64,000 nucleotides of DNA from Pyrinomonadaceae bacterium. GTDB lineage: Bacteria; Acidobacteriota; Blastocatellia; Pyrinomonadales; Pyrinomonadaceae. The DNA lies in contig JAJQRF010000011.1 in NCBI GenBank assembly GCA_021228405.1, positions 62,001 through 126,000 on the forward strand, written 5' to 3'. Position numbers and translations under genes: made by a program. Of this stretch, positions 25,432 to 34,859 are shown one piece after another. Every line of letters starts with the position of its first letter. The first letter of the stretch is position 1. Under the pieces are notes generated by a model. It made no database searches and had not been told where the DNA came from. It saw only the letters and a list, made by a program, of their open reading frames with translations.

Positions 25432-26916
25432 TTAAACTTTCGGTAATTTTACTACAAAAACCGTTCCTTCGTTCAATTCCGATTCGACCGAGATTTCACC
25501 GTTGTGAACGTCGATGATTTTTTGGACAATCGCCAACCCCAAACCCGTTCCGGTTTCTTTGGTCGAAAAATACGGCTCGAATATCTTTTCGAGGTTTTCG
25601 GGCGGAATCCCGTTGCCCGTGTCGCGTATCTCTATTTTGACGAATTGTCCGTCGGGCGAAATTTTCACGTTCAGATGTCCGCCTTTCGCCTCCATCGAGT
25701 GAACCGCGTTAATGAAAAGATTATTGAAAACCGACCGTAAAAATTCCGCATCAGCCAACATTTTCGGCACGTTTTCTTCTTCGATCAGACTTATCTTAAT
25801 GTCGCACTCGGCGGCTTGCGCCTCAACGATCCGCAGAGAATCTTCGACGACTTTCCTCGCATCGGTCGGCTGTAGATCGGCTTTCGCCGGACGCGAATAA
25901 TTTAAAAAATCCGTGATCTGATTATTGATCCTGCCGACTTCCGCTTTTAACTGCGCCGTCAATTTTTCAAAAGTTTCACGCTTCGTTTCGTCTTCGGGTT
26001 TGAATTTATTACGCAAATGATCGAGCGATAAGTTTATATAATTGAGCGGATTGCGGATTTCGTGAGCGATGGCGGAAGCAAGTCTGCCGACGACCGCCGA
26101 TTTTTCCGCTTCCTGAAATTTCGCTTCGAGTTCGCGGTTTTTTGCCAGTTCGTCCGTCATCCGGTTAAACTGCGAAGCGAGTTCGCCCATTTCATCCGAA
26201 CGGTTTGCGCCTTCGACGCGCACACAAAGGTCGCCGTTGGCGATCTGCCGCGCCGCATAGGAAAGATTGGCGATTGGTCGCGTAAAACGCCAGACGAGCC
26301 AGAAAGTTATGAGCGTCGAAACGAGCAAAATGCCGAGCGTATAGATGAGCGGACGCGCGGCGCGGCTGGCGGCGGCTTTTTTATCGTTTTCCAGAATCAC
26401 CATCGCATACCAACGTCCCTGGCTGGTCGTGATCGGAATGGCATACGCTTCACCGTTGGTTTCCTTGTTTGCCGCAGTTTTGCGGTTCGGAAATTTTTCG
26501 AGGTCCTCGCCGAGTCTTTTACCTTCCATAAGCGGCGGCAGATTTTGCAGTTCGCTCAATTTCAAATATTTTATTTCGCCGTCGCTTCCGGTCGAAGGCA
26601 GATATTCGCCCGTCAGGTTATCGGTCACATCCCAATTATTGTTAATGATAATGATGTCCCTGATGCGTTCGGTCGTCTTCTCGTCATAAAACGGCTGACC
26701 TTCGCGTTTGACTAAATCCTGTAAATATTCGCTCGACGTGATGCTGTTGAAACCGAGCGTGATTCCGGCGGCGAGTGCCTTCGATTGCGCTTCGAGAATC
26801 TGGTTATTCTCTTCCTGTGTGCCGAGATTCAGATAATATTGAAAACTCAGCGTGGCGATCAGCATAAACGCTAAGATAATCAAAAGCTTACCGCGAAATG
26901 TATTGAAAAACCTCAT
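25432..26916 (-). CDS. Membrane sensor histidine kinase
   Basis: 494 residues. Membrane segments at about 11-29 and 190-209 bracket a periplasmic sensor region of about 160 residues. A HAMP domain follows ([20 protein letters not shown]), then the phosphoacceptor box with His285 ([20 protein letters not shown]), and the ATPase domain with N box [27 protein letters not shown] and [10 protein letters not shown]. The form is like AtoS/ZraS, which pair with NtrC-type regulators. The stimulus is unknown. Confidence 0.94.
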   Translation of the reverse strand: MRFFNTFRGKLLIILAFMLIATLSFQYYLNLGTQEENNQILEAQSKALAAGITLGFNSITSSEYLQDLVKREGQPFYDEKTTERIRDIIIINNNWDVTDNLTGEYLPSTGSDGEIKYLKLSELQNLPPLMEGKRLGEDLEKFPNRKTAANKETNGEAYAIPITTSQGRWYAMVILENDKKAAASRAARPLIYTLGILLVSTLITFWLVWRFTRPIANLSYAARQIANGDLCVRVEGANRSDEMGELASQFNRMTDELAKNRELEAKFQEAEKSAVVGRLASAIAHEIRNPLNYINLSLDHLRNKFKPEDETKRETFEKLTAQLKAEVGRINNQITDFLNYSRPAKADLQPTDARKVVEDSLRIVEAQAAECDIKISLIEEENVPKMLADAEFLRSVFNNLFINAVHSMEAKGGHLNVKISPDGQFVKIEIRDTGNGIPPENLEKIFEPYFSTKETGTGLGLAIVQKIIDVHNGEISVESELNEGTVFVVKLPKV

Positions 26917-27124
26917 ATTCGGTTAATTTTAAGTTTCAAACTTAATCTTTTTCCTGAAGATATTTTTACCTAATTTTCCTTGCCGTTTTTCCAGTCTGAA
27001 TGTTATAGTCTTGTTTAGCTTAAACGCAAATTCTTGGAAAACCAATAGAAATTTAATTTTACAGGAATTTCCGGCTCTCCTCGATAACTCGTCAAAAAAA
27101 TAAAATTTTCAGAGGTAATTAAAT

Positions 27125-28747
27125 ATGCTGTTATGCCCCGAAAGGTATTCATCAAAGCTGTGTTTTGTGCTTTTAATATCCGTTTTCCTGCTCGTTTCAA
27201 CCACGCAGGCGCAATCGAAAAAACCTGTTAAGGGCAAACAAACCGCAAGTAAGACTGTGGAAAAGACCGCAAAAGATGCCAAAAAAGATTCCAAATCTAA
27301 AAAGGAAACTGCCTCGGCAAAATCAAAATCCGATTCAAAATCGAAATCCAATCAAGCCGAATTAAACAAAAAAGACGCGAAATCGGCAAAATCGAACGAC
27401 AAAAATTCTAAAAAAGCCCGCGAAGAAGCCGCGCGTTTAGCCGAAGCCCGACGCGTCGAAGAAGCGAAACGCCGCGCCGCCGAAGAAGCACGCCGTCAGG
27501 CGATTCTCGCGGAAAAACGCCGCCGCGAACAGATCGCCCGCGAAGCCCGCGCCCGCGCACTGGCTTTTGAACGCGGATTGCGCACCACGACCGTCGAAAA
27601 TATCTCAAACGACATCACCGAAGGCGAAGATTTGCAGATTCGCCGCGCTGCGATCAACGCGCTCGGCAATCACGCCGGAACGGTCGTCGTGATGGAAGCG
27701 CAAACCGGAAAGGTTTTAACCATCGTCAATCAGGATTGGGCGATTCGCAACAGCTATCGTCCGTGTTCGACCATTAAATTGGTCACAGGCGTTGCCGGAT
27801 TAAACGAAAACGTCATCAATCAGGATGGAATGGTCGGCAATTTTCGGATGAATCTCGACGATGCGCTCGCTTTTTCAAATAATTTGTATTTTCAAAAAGT
27901 CGGCGTAAATATCGGCAACAGCAGAGTTATCGAATATGCGCGCGCACTCGGACTCGGTGAACCGACCGGAATCAACGATCAGGGCGAAGTCGGCGGAAAG
28001 CTTCCGTATAACAACAGCAATGCGCGTATTTATTCGCACGGCGACGATTTTGAAGTTTCGCCTTTGCAATTAGCCGTGCTCGTTTCGGCGATCTCGAACG
28101 GCGGAAAGATCGTCGTTCCGCAGGTTCCGCGCTCGCGCGTCGAACAAGCTAACTTTCGCGGTTATCTGCGCCGACAGGTTAATCTGCCGATGAACAAAGT
28201 CATGGGCGTGATCCCCGGAATGATCGGCGCGGCTGAATACGGCACGGCACATCGCGGTGTCGACCACACGCTCGGAATTGCGGGGAAAACCGGTTCGTGC
28301 ATCGGAAAAGGTTCGTGGCTCGGACTTTTCGCTTCGGTCGCGCCGATTCAAAACCCGAAATACGCGGTCGTCGTTATCACACGCGGACAGTCGGAACGCG
28401 GAAAATATGCGGCGGCGGTCGCCGGGCAAGTTTATAATGCGCTCAGTCCGCGTCTTTTGGAAAACGGAAACAAAAATCTGGCGTTGATTCCCTACAATCT
28501 GAAACCGAAAACACAGATCAACCTGAAAACGGCGGCAAAGATCGAGGAGGAGGACGAAGATGAGGACACAACCGCTGAAGAAGCGGAAGCTGACGCGGAA
28601 AAAGAAAAGATTATCGTCAAACAAACTCCGCCGAGAACTCCCGAAAAGAAACAGCAAAATACTGAAAATTCTTTTCCGCCCGTAGTGATCGAGGTAAAAA
28701 AATCGAACGGCGAGTTTACGCGACCGCGCATTGTCAACAATAAATAG
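27125..28747 (+). CDS. Secreted penicillin-binding transpeptidase-like protein with basic linker
   Basis: 540 residues. A signal peptide (FVLLISVFLLVSTTQAQ) is followed by a Lys/Arg/Ala/Glu-rich coiled linker at about 31-150. The transpeptidase domain has Ser215-x-x-Lys218 (CSTIK), SNN (251-253) and KTG (388-390). The class B dimerisation domain between anchor and transpeptidase is missing. The tail is acidic then Pro-rich. It probably binds beta-lactams and acts on peptidoglycan. GAGG precedes the ATG. A terminator follows at 28770. Confidence 0.85.
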   Translation: MLLCPERYSSKLCFVLLISVFLLVSTTQAQSKKPVKGKQTASKTVEKTAKDAKKDSKSKKETASAKSKSDSKSKSNQAELNKKDAKSAKSNDKNSKKAREEAARLAEARRVEEAKRRAAEEARRQAILAEKRRREQIAREARARALAFERGLRTTTVENISNDITEGEDLQIRRAAINALGNHAGTVVVMEAQTGKVLTIVNQDWAIRNSYRPCSTIKLVTGVAGLNENVINQDGMVGNFRMNLDDALAFSNNLYFQKVGVNIGNSRVIEYARALGLGEPTGINDQGEVGGKLPYNNSNARIYSHGDDFEVSPLQLAVLVSAISNGGKIVVPQVPRSRVEQANFRGYLRRQVNLPMNKVMGVIPGMIGAAEYGTAHRGVDHTLGIAGKTGSCIGKGSWLGLFASVAPIQNPKYAVVVITRGQSERGKYAAAVAGQVYNALSPRLLENGNKNLALIPYNLKPKTQINLKTAAKIEEEDEDEDTTAEEAEADAEKEKIIVKQTPPRTPEKKQQNTENSFPPVVIEVKKSNGEFTRPRIVNNK

Positions 28748-28769
28748 CAATTAAATTCTTTATTTGCCG

Positions 28770-28820
28770 AAAAAGCATTGAGTTATCCGATGGATTCGTG
28801 AGATAATTCAATGCTTTTTT
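28770..28820 (+). terminator. Intrinsic terminator after the transpeptidase-like gene
   Basis: A long stem (AAAAAGCATTGAGTTATC at 28770 with its near complement ending at 28820) is followed by TTTTTT. It is the first element of the 345-bp gap before 29093. Confidence 0.85.
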
Positions 28821-28835
28821 ATAAAAAAAATACGC

Positions 28836-28864
28836 AACTTTTGCTTGACACATCAGCAAAAGTT
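28836..28864. repeat. Second hairpin in the gap before 29093
   Basis: AACTTTTGCT (28836-28845) and AGCAAAAGTT (28855-28864) are exact complements with a 9-nt loop. The rest of the gap, to 29092, is AT-rich and holds no gene or other clear signal apart from a GGAGG ribosome site just before the ATG at 29093. Confidence 0.7.
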
Positions 28865-29092
28865 ACGTGATTATTTAGTTTTCTGTTTTGCAACAGGATT
28901 TTGTTTTCCGTAAATTCACGAATAACAATTATTTAATATCCGTGTCTTAAAAATAGCTTGCCGAAATTACAAAATCTTGCAACTTATTTTTTTCTGAAAA
29001 CATCTGAACAGACGCAAAACGCTTGAAACTTTAACGAGTTTCAGCTTTGGGGAAAATAAAAGTTTTATAACAGCTTTGGAGGAAAAATTTTA

Positions 29093-30466
29093 ATGAAATC
29101 AGTTTTTAGGTTCTCAGTTATCGGAGTTTTGACGCTGGCATTTGCCGGAGCAAGTTTTGCGCAGGACCCGTGTGCGGATATTGAAGCAAAACAAGCATTA
29201 TACGGAGTTTTTACAACGAAATATCCGCTGAAACCGCTTGCGGATCAGAAAGAAGCATTGAAAGCGGCAAAATCTTACGTTGAAAAATACGGGAAGTGCG
29301 AAGATGATAAAGCACAGATCGATTATTTCAATGATTATATTCCGAAACAGGAAAAAATCGTTAAAGACCGTGAAGAACAGGAAGCCCTTGATGCACTGTA
29401 TGCGCGTTTCAATGATTCTTTGAAAAATGCGAATTGGGACGGCGTTTATGCAAGCGGTAAAGAAATTCTCGCGCATCCGAAACCGGATTCAAAATTGAAG
29501 GTTGATATTACGATTTTGCTCGGCTCGATCGGTTTCGATGAAGCGATCAACAATAACGACAAATACAATGCTGAAACCGTTAAATATGCCCAGGACGCGA
29601 TTCGTCAACTCGAAGGCGGCGCGGTCGGCGACAAATACGGGGTCGGCAATGCCGGTAAAGGCGTTATTTATAAAACAAAAGATAATGCACTCGGTTGGTT
29701 GAATATGACCGTCGGTTATATTAAATATTACCGCGACAAAAACCAGAAAGACGCGATTCCGTTTCTTTATAAAGCAACACAGCAAGCTAATTCGGGGACG
29801 AAAACCAATGCGCTCGGTTATGTAGCAATCGGAAACTGGTATACGAAAGAAGTTGAAGAAAGAGAAAAAGAACGAACTCAGCTTCTCGCCGATGCTAAAG
29901 CCGCCGAAGATCAAGCTAATAAAGCCGGAATTTCGGAAGAAGAAAAGAAAGCCGCAATCGACAAGATCAAAGAATCGACCGATAAAGCGAAAGCTGTCTA
30001 CGCTTTACAGAAAGGCTATGCTGACCGTGCAATCGATTCATTTTCGAGAGCCTACAATGCTTATACCGATGCGCGTGATAAAGGTTTGAAGGACGATGTT
30101 TACAACACGATGAAAGAGCTTTACAAATTCCGTAACAACGGTAAGGAAGCCGGATTGGACGTTTTGATCTCAAGCACCAAGACAAAACCGATGCCGAATC
30201 CTTCATCGGAAGTAATGCCTGTTGTCGAAGCGACTCCGGCGGAAGGAACGACAACCGGAACTGCGCCGAAGGCATCAACGACAACGCCTGATGCAACAAC
30301 CAACAAACCGGGCACGACCGCGAAACCCGCCGCAGGTGCAAAACCTGCCGCAACAACGACGACCGCGAAGCCTGCCGCCGCAAATGCAACGGTCAAACCT
30401 GCTTCGACCGCAACGACCACAACTCCTGCGAAAAAGCCGGCTCCGAAAAAGAAAGGAACTCGCTAA
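29093..30466 (+). CDS. Secreted helical repeat protein with Ala/Thr/Pro/Lys tail
   Basis: 457 residues. The signal peptide is cut near FAQDP. Residues about 25-350 are helical and TPR-like (GWLNMTVGYIKYYRDKNQKD, AIPFLYKATQQANSG, YADRAIDSFSRAYNAYTDAR), with a charged coiled stretch around 250-290. The last 90 residues are a repetitive Thr/Ala/Pro/Lys region (TTTAKPAAANATVKPAS), likely disordered or cell-wall-contacting. A strong GGAGG site precedes the ATG. No enzyme motif is seen; it is probably a periplasmic scaffold. Confidence 0.75.
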   Translation: MKSVFRFSVIGVLTLAFAGASFAQDPCADIEAKQALYGVFTTKYPLKPLADQKEALKAAKSYVEKYGKCEDDKAQIDYFNDYIPKQEKIVKDREEQEALDALYARFNDSLKNANWDGVYASGKEILAHPKPDSKLKVDITILLGSIGFDEAINNNDKYNAETVKYAQDAIRQLEGGAVGDKYGVGNAGKGVIYKTKDNALGWLNMTVGYIKYYRDKNQKDAIPFLYKATQQANSGTKTNALGYVAIGNWYTKEVEEREKERTQLLADAKAAEDQANKAGISEEEKKAAIDKIKESTDKAKAVYALQKGYADRAIDSFSRAYNAYTDARDKGLKDDVYNTMKELYKFRNNGKEAGLDVLISSTKTKPMPNPSSEVMPVVEATPAEGTTTGTAPKASTTTPDATTNKPGTTAKPAAGAKPAATTTTAKPAAANATVKPASTATTTTPAKKPAPKKKGTR

Positions 30467-30495
30467 ACTAATTTGAGGTAAAAACCTAAAAACAG

Positions 30496-30536
30496 GTCGG
30501 ACATTTGAAATCTCAGATGTCCGACTTTCCTTTTTG
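30496..30536 (+). terminator. Intrinsic terminator after 29093-30466
   Basis: GTCGGACATTTGA (30496-30508) pairs with TCAGATGTCCGAC (30513-30525), one wobble, 4-nt loop, then TTTCCTTTTT. Confidence 0.88.
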
Positions 30537-30562
30537 CAACTTGTTTCTTAAAATTAGCCGTA

Positions 30563-31285
30563 ATGTCGGAAAATGTTGCCAAGCTTGAAAATATCCTCGG
30601 CTATAAATTTCAAAACCTTGCGTTGCTCGAACGTGCGGTGACGCACCGTTCCTGGGCTTATGAAAATATTCCCGACGGCGATGAGGAAAAAATCCGTGAA
30701 CAGCAAAACGAATCGCTCGAATTTGTGGGAGATTCAGTCCTCGGTTTGGCAATCGCCGAACAGCTTTATCTGCGAAATCCGAAATCGAGCGAAGGCGACC
30801 TGACCTTGATGAAACATCATCTGGTGAGCACGCAAACATTAGCAAAACTGGCACAGGAATTTAATCTCGGAGATTTTATCCGCGTCGGTCGCGGCGAGGA
30901 AAAAACGGGCGGCAGACGCAAACAGGCGTTGTTGGCTGATGCGCTCGAAGCCATTATCGGGGCGATTTTCTTTGACAGCGGTTATATCTCGGCGCGGGCT
31001 TTTGTCAACCGGGTTTTCGTCGAAGAACTAAAAAACGCGACACCGAAAACTTCGATTGACTACAAAACGCTTTTGCAGGAAACTTTGCAGGCTGAAAAAC
31101 TTGCCGCGCCTGTTTACAGGGTTGTCAAAACCGAAGGTCCGCCGCACGACCGCACATTTTTCGTTGAAGCCGTCTGGCACAACGGGAAAGTTCACGGGCA
31201 AGGAAATTCGATCAAAGCGGCAGAAATGATGGCGGCAAACGAAGCCTTAAAAATGCTCGAAATTGCCAAAACATCGAAACAATAA
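30563..31285 (+). CDS. rnc: Ribonuclease III
   Basis: Cuts double-stranded RNA in rRNA maturation and mRNA turnover. It has 240 residues. The signature NESLEFVGDSVLG holds the catalytic acidic residues Glu53 and Asp57, and DALEAIIGAIFFDSG holds the second pair. The C-terminal double-stranded RNA-binding domain runs from about 160 (DYKTLLQETLQAEKL to NSIKAAEMMAANEAL). It precedes lepB by about 30 bp, a common rnc-lepB linkage. Confidence 0.95.
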   Translation: MSENVAKLENILGYKFQNLALLERAVTHRSWAYENIPDGDEEKIREQQNESLEFVGDSVLGLAIAEQLYLRNPKSSEGDLTLMKHHLVSTQTLAKLAQEFNLGDFIRVGRGEEKTGGRRKQALLADALEAIIGAIFFDSGYISARAFVNRVFVEELKNATPKTSIDYKTLLQETLQAEKLAAPVYRVVKTEGPPHDRTFFVEAVWHNGKVHGQGNSIKAAEMMAANEALKMLEIAKTSKQ

Positions 31286-31316
31286 GGATAAATTACCCGT
31301 ATCAAAAAATATTTCT

Positions 31317-32141
31317 ATGAGTAAAGAAGAAAAAGAAATTACAAAAACCGAAGAACCGAAACCGACCGGACCGCCGAAGAGCGCGTTTCGCGAGTATTTT
31401 GAATCGTTTGTCGTCACGCTCGTGATGGCACTTTTCGGAATGACCTTCATCATCCAAGCCGTCACCGTTCCGACCGGTTCGATGCAAAACACGATTCTCA
31501 TCGGCGATTATCTTCTGGTCAACAAATTCATCTTTGCTCCCGGCGGAAAGCCCGTTCCGCTTCTGCCTCAAAAAGAAATCGAACGCGGAGATATTATCGT
31601 TTTCAAATTTCCCGGTTATCCGAAAGAAATGAATGTTTCCAAACAGAACAGGGATGATGCCGGAGTTCCTTACCAGACCAATTTCGTTAAACGCGTGATC
31701 GGCTTGCCCGGCGATAAGATCGAGATCAAAGGAACTGACGTATACATAAACGACAATCTTTTACCCGAACATAAGATCATCGGCGACCCGCCGTCAAAAC
31801 ACGCCGCCCTCGATACGGAAGAATTTGAACCGCGCCAGCCTGACCAAACCTACGACGTTTACTATTCGGAGGATTCGATCAAAGGCGCGCCCGCCAACCA
31901 GAGAGTTCCTTTTGCAGGAACCGGAAAGCCATACGTCGTTCCCGAAAACAGTTATTTTGTAATGGGTGACAGCCGCGATCAAAGTCTTGACAGCCGATTT
32001 TGGGGAGTTGTCAGCCGTGACCTCATCATCGGACGCGCAATGTTTGTTTATTGGTCATGCGACCGTGCCGCAAGCAGTGAAAGTATGCTCGGATGTATCA
32101 CGCATCCGCGTTTTGACCGCATCGGAAAAGTAATCAAATAA
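31317..32141 (+). CDS. lepB: Signal peptidase I
   Basis: Membrane serine protease that removes signal peptides on the outer face of the inner membrane. From ATG 31317 it has 274 residues. One membrane anchor (FVVTLVMALFGMTFIIQAVT) precedes Ser55 in PTGSMQNTILIGDYLLVNKF; the general base is Lys125 in NFVKRVIGLPGDKIEI; box E is MGDSRDQSLDSRFWGVV. A longer reading frame would start inside rnc; no good ribosome site is seen for either start, so the N-terminus is uncertain by up to 18 residues. Confidence 0.93.
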   Translation: MSKEEKEITKTEEPKPTGPPKSAFREYFESFVVTLVMALFGMTFIIQAVTVPTGSMQNTILIGDYLLVNKFIFAPGGKPVPLLPQKEIERGDIIVFKFPGYPKEMNVSKQNRDDAGVPYQTNFVKRVIGLPGDKIEIKGTDVYINDNLLPEHKIIGDPPSKHAALDTEEFEPRQPDQTYDVYYSEDSIKGAPANQRVPFAGTGKPYVVPENSYFVMGDSRDQSLDSRFWGVVSRDLIIGRAMFVYWSCDRAASSESMLGCITHPRFDRIGKVIK

Positions 32142-32146
32142 GGTCG

Positions 32147-32224
32147 GAAACAACGATAAACGCAGATTTGCACAGATTTCTATTCTAAAATCAATCCGTG
32201 TAAATCTGCGTTTATCGTTGTTTC
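32147..32224. repeat. 32-bp inverted repeat, GAAACAACGAT family
   Basis: Arms 32147-32178 and 32193-32224 match with two mismatches around 14 bases. The outer 20 nt are GAAACAACGATAAACGCAGA. It fills the gap between lepB and psuG and has the same ends as the element at 25340-25427. Confidence 0.88.
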
Positions 32225-32234
32225 AAACAAAAAA

Positions 32235-33140
32235 ATGAAGCTCAATTTTAGTGAAGAAGCAGAATCCGCCATCGAAAATAACCAACCTGTCGTCGCACTC
32301 GAATCGACTGTCATTGCACACGGCTTGCCGTATCCGCATAATTTTGAAACCGCCAAAAAACTTGAAAATACAGTGCGTGAAAACGGTGCGGTTCCCGCTA
32401 CGATTGCCGTTTTCGACGGCGAATTCTGCGTCGGATTGAGCGAGGAACAGATTAATTTCCTGGCGACCGAAAAGAATATCCGTAAAATTTCGCGTCGCGA
32501 TCTGCCGATCGTCACCGCCAAAAAGATGAACTGTGCAACGACCGTTGCGACGACGACCTTCATTGCTCATAAAGCCGGTATCAGAGTTTTTTCGACAGGC
32601 GGAATCGGCGGCGTTCACCGTGGATTTTCGGCAGACATCTCGGCTGATCTGCCCGAACTCGCACAAACGCCGATCACGGTCGTTTGTTCGGGCGCGAAGA
32701 TTGTGCTCGATCTTCCGCGCACGCGCGAATGGCTCGAAACTCACGGCGTTTCCGTTCTGGGTTGGAAGTGTGAAGAGCTTCCCGCTTTTTATTCTCACAA
32801 AAGCGGTTTATTCGTCGATGAAAAAGTAGAAACTGCTAACGAAGTTGCCGAAATTGTAAATTCCCGCGATGAATTAAAACTTCAAAATTCGATTCTTCTG
32901 ACCGTTCCCGTTCCCGGAAGTTTTGAAATCGATTCACAGGAACTCGAAAAAATTCTTGCCGAAGCCTTAGATATGGCGGATGAAAACAAGATCAGCGGAA
33001 AAGAGATCACGCCTTTTCTGCTCGCGCAAATGTCGGAAAAAAGTGCAGGCAAAACGCTCGCGGCAAATATTGCGCTTTTAGAAAACAACGCCAAAATCGC
33101 CGCGCAAATCGCCGTTGAATTAAGTCAAAGTAAGAAATAA
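32235..33140 (+). CDS. psuG: Pseudouridine-5'-phosphate glycosidase
   Basis: Splits pseudouridine 5'-phosphate into uracil and ribose 5-phosphate in nucleoside recycling. It has 301 residues, the family's usual length. Diagnostic stretches include VVALESTVIAHGLPYPHN, ENGAVPATIAVFDGE, ISRRDLPIVTAKKMNCATTV and FSTGGIGGVHRGF. No adjacent pseudouridine kinase (psuK) is present. It starts 10 bp after the palindrome. Confidence 0.95.
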   Translation: MKLNFSEEAESAIENNQPVVALESTVIAHGLPYPHNFETAKKLENTVRENGAVPATIAVFDGEFCVGLSEEQINFLATEKNIRKISRRDLPIVTAKKMNCATTVATTTFIAHKAGIRVFSTGGIGGVHRGFSADISADLPELAQTPITVVCSGAKIVLDLPRTREWLETHGVSVLGWKCEELPAFYSHKSGLFVDEKVETANEVAEIVNSRDELKLQNSILLTVPVPGSFEIDSQELEKILAEALDMADENKISGKEITPFLLAQMSEKSAGKTLAANIALLENNAKIAAQIAVELSQSKK

Positions 33141-33157
33141 GAAAGACGATTCACGCT

Positions 33158-33913
33158 TTACTTTTTCTCAAGCTTCTCTTTCAGAGCATCTAAACGTTTT
33201 TGCGCTTCCGGGGCTTCATTGGAGTTAGGATATTTTTTGACTAATTCTTCCCAACTTGCGCCGTTGTAGTGATAATTTTTCGTGCTTGAATTGAAAAAGA
33301 AAACAATTCCGAGTTTGCGGTATCTGTCCAAACTCACGAAATTCAGATAATAACTGTGCAAAGGTGCCCCCGAAGCCGCCATTTCACGATTGTTTAAGCG
33401 GCGCGTTGCGTTTTTTGAAAGCGTTGCGGCGGTTTCTTCGCACAGATCGCCGAAAAGAAGCAAGATGGCGGGACGGAGTATTGAATCGGGATATATTTCA
33501 AAAAACTGTTCGGCAATTTCGAGTTGGTCGAAACCGTTTGAAGCCTGTATCAAACGCGCCAGTCGTTCGTCGTCGCCGCGGCGAAATTTACCGAAAACGG
33601 CTTCGGACTGAATCCAACCCGATATTTTCGGCATTTGTGCATTCACACGATAAAATATTACGCCGTCGGCTTCTTTTTCGCCCGTGACCTGTATTTTTCT
33701 ACCGCGCCGCATTCTTTGGACGGACTCGGCGAAAAGGCTCGGATGCGTTCGTAAAACCGCCAGACTTTCATCTATCACGACCGCCGAATTAGTAATCGGT
33801 TTGACGCTTTGGGCGACATTTGTTTTCGGTTTCGGAACCGCTCGTCTTTTTTGCGATTGCGCATTGAAGACAAACAAAACCATCAAAAAAAGCAAAGAAA
33901 GCGGAACTTTCAT
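33158..33913 (-). CDS. Secreted SH3-like/TPR-like protein
   Basis: 251 residues with a signal peptide (VPLSLLFLMVLFVFNAQSQ). Residues about 45-105 look like a bacterial SH3 domain (SLAVLRTHPSLFAESVQRMR, RGRKIQVTGEKEADG, ISGWIQSEAVFGK). The rest is helical and ends with a YfiO/TPR-like phrase (YNGASWEELVKKYPNSNEAP). Likely periplasmic, perhaps binding peptidoglycan or a partner. It converges with psuG across 17 bp. Confidence 0.7.
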   Translation of the reverse strand: MKVPLSLLFLMVLFVFNAQSQKRRAVPKPKTNVAQSVKPITNSAVVIDESLAVLRTHPSLFAESVQRMRRGRKIQVTGEKEADGVIFYRVNAQMPKISGWIQSEAVFGKFRRGDDERLARLIQASNGFDQLEIAEQFFEIYPDSILRPAILLLFGDLCEETAATLSKNATRRLNNREMAASGAPLHSYYLNFVSLDRYRKLGIVFFFNSSTKNYHYNGASWEELVKKYPNSNEAPEAQKRLDALKEKLEKK

Positions 33914-34173
33914 AATTTTTCTCCCTTGAAGTGCCGAAGTCAGAAATTAAAAACCGCCTTGAAGAAAATTTTCCGTTTATGCGTAAAATTGCTTTAAATT
34001 GTTTTGATTTGCCAAATATAAACCATCTTTCCAAAACTGTAAAGATTTGTTTGAGGGTATTTTTAATCAGCACGCTTATCAGGCTGATTTATCGGATCGA
34101 AGCGGATTTTTTTATAAAATTCATCTAAAAAACCTGCCTGATCCGCCCCATCCGCGTGCTGATGTAGTTAAAA

Positions 34174-34683
34174 TTAACGCAGTTTCAGTTTTGCCTGATT
34201 TATTTTGTTCTGAATTCCGGCGTGGTGAAAATGACAGATGGCGATCGCAAGCGCATCGGCGGCATCGTGCGGTTGCGGAACGGTTTTCATTCGCAAAAGC
34301 AGACGCACCATTTCCTGCACCTGATGTTTTTCGGCGTTTCCGTAGCCGACTACGGTTTGTTTGATAAGGCGCGGCGCATATTCGCCGATTTCCAAACCCG
34401 CTTTTTCGCCGAGCACGAGCACGACTCCGCGCACTTGTCCCAATTTCAGCGCGACATTGACGTTGACGGCATAGAACGCTTCTTCAACGGAAAGCGCGTC
34501 GGGCTGATATTTTTCGATCAGTTCCTGCACGCCGTTGTGAATTTTGAGTAGACGCTTTGAAAATTTTTCGCGCGGACTCGACTTGATCGTTCCATAATCA
34601 ACCAGAGAATATTTCAGTCCGCTTCCTTCGACCACGCCCCAGCCGAGAGTTTCACTGCCGGGATCGATTCCTAAAACTCGCAT
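34174..34683 (-). CDS. ruvC: Crossover junction endodeoxyribonuclease RuvC
   Basis: Resolves Holliday junctions with RuvAB. It has 169 residues. The first catalytic Asp is Asp7 in VLGIDPGSETLGWG; the Glu is in LSVEEAFYAVN, and the last acidic pair in PHDAADALAIAICHF. No ruvA or ruvB is next to it. It is preceded (33914-34173) by a 260-bp AT-rich gap with no feature I can support. Confidence 0.95.
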   Translation of the reverse strand: MRVLGIDPGSETLGWGVVEGSGLKYSLVDYGTIKSSPREKFSKRLLKIHNGVQELIEKYQPDALSVEEAFYAVNVNVALKLGQVRGVVLVLGEKAGLEIGEYAPRLIKQTVVGYGNAEKHQVQEMVRLLLRMKTVPQPHDAADALAIAICHFHHAGIQNKINQAKLKLR

Positions 34684-34859
34684 TGAACGATTGTATAACT
34701 TTTCCGCCCGAAACCGCCCGAAATTTGCCGCAAAGATAACCTGTTTTTTTTTGACGCAATTACGTGTAGAATGTTAACGGACTTAATTGACATTGGTCAT
34801 CAAAAATTCCGCTTCCCGATGCTATAAAGATTTTCAAGATTAAAGTAGAATATTTCCCG

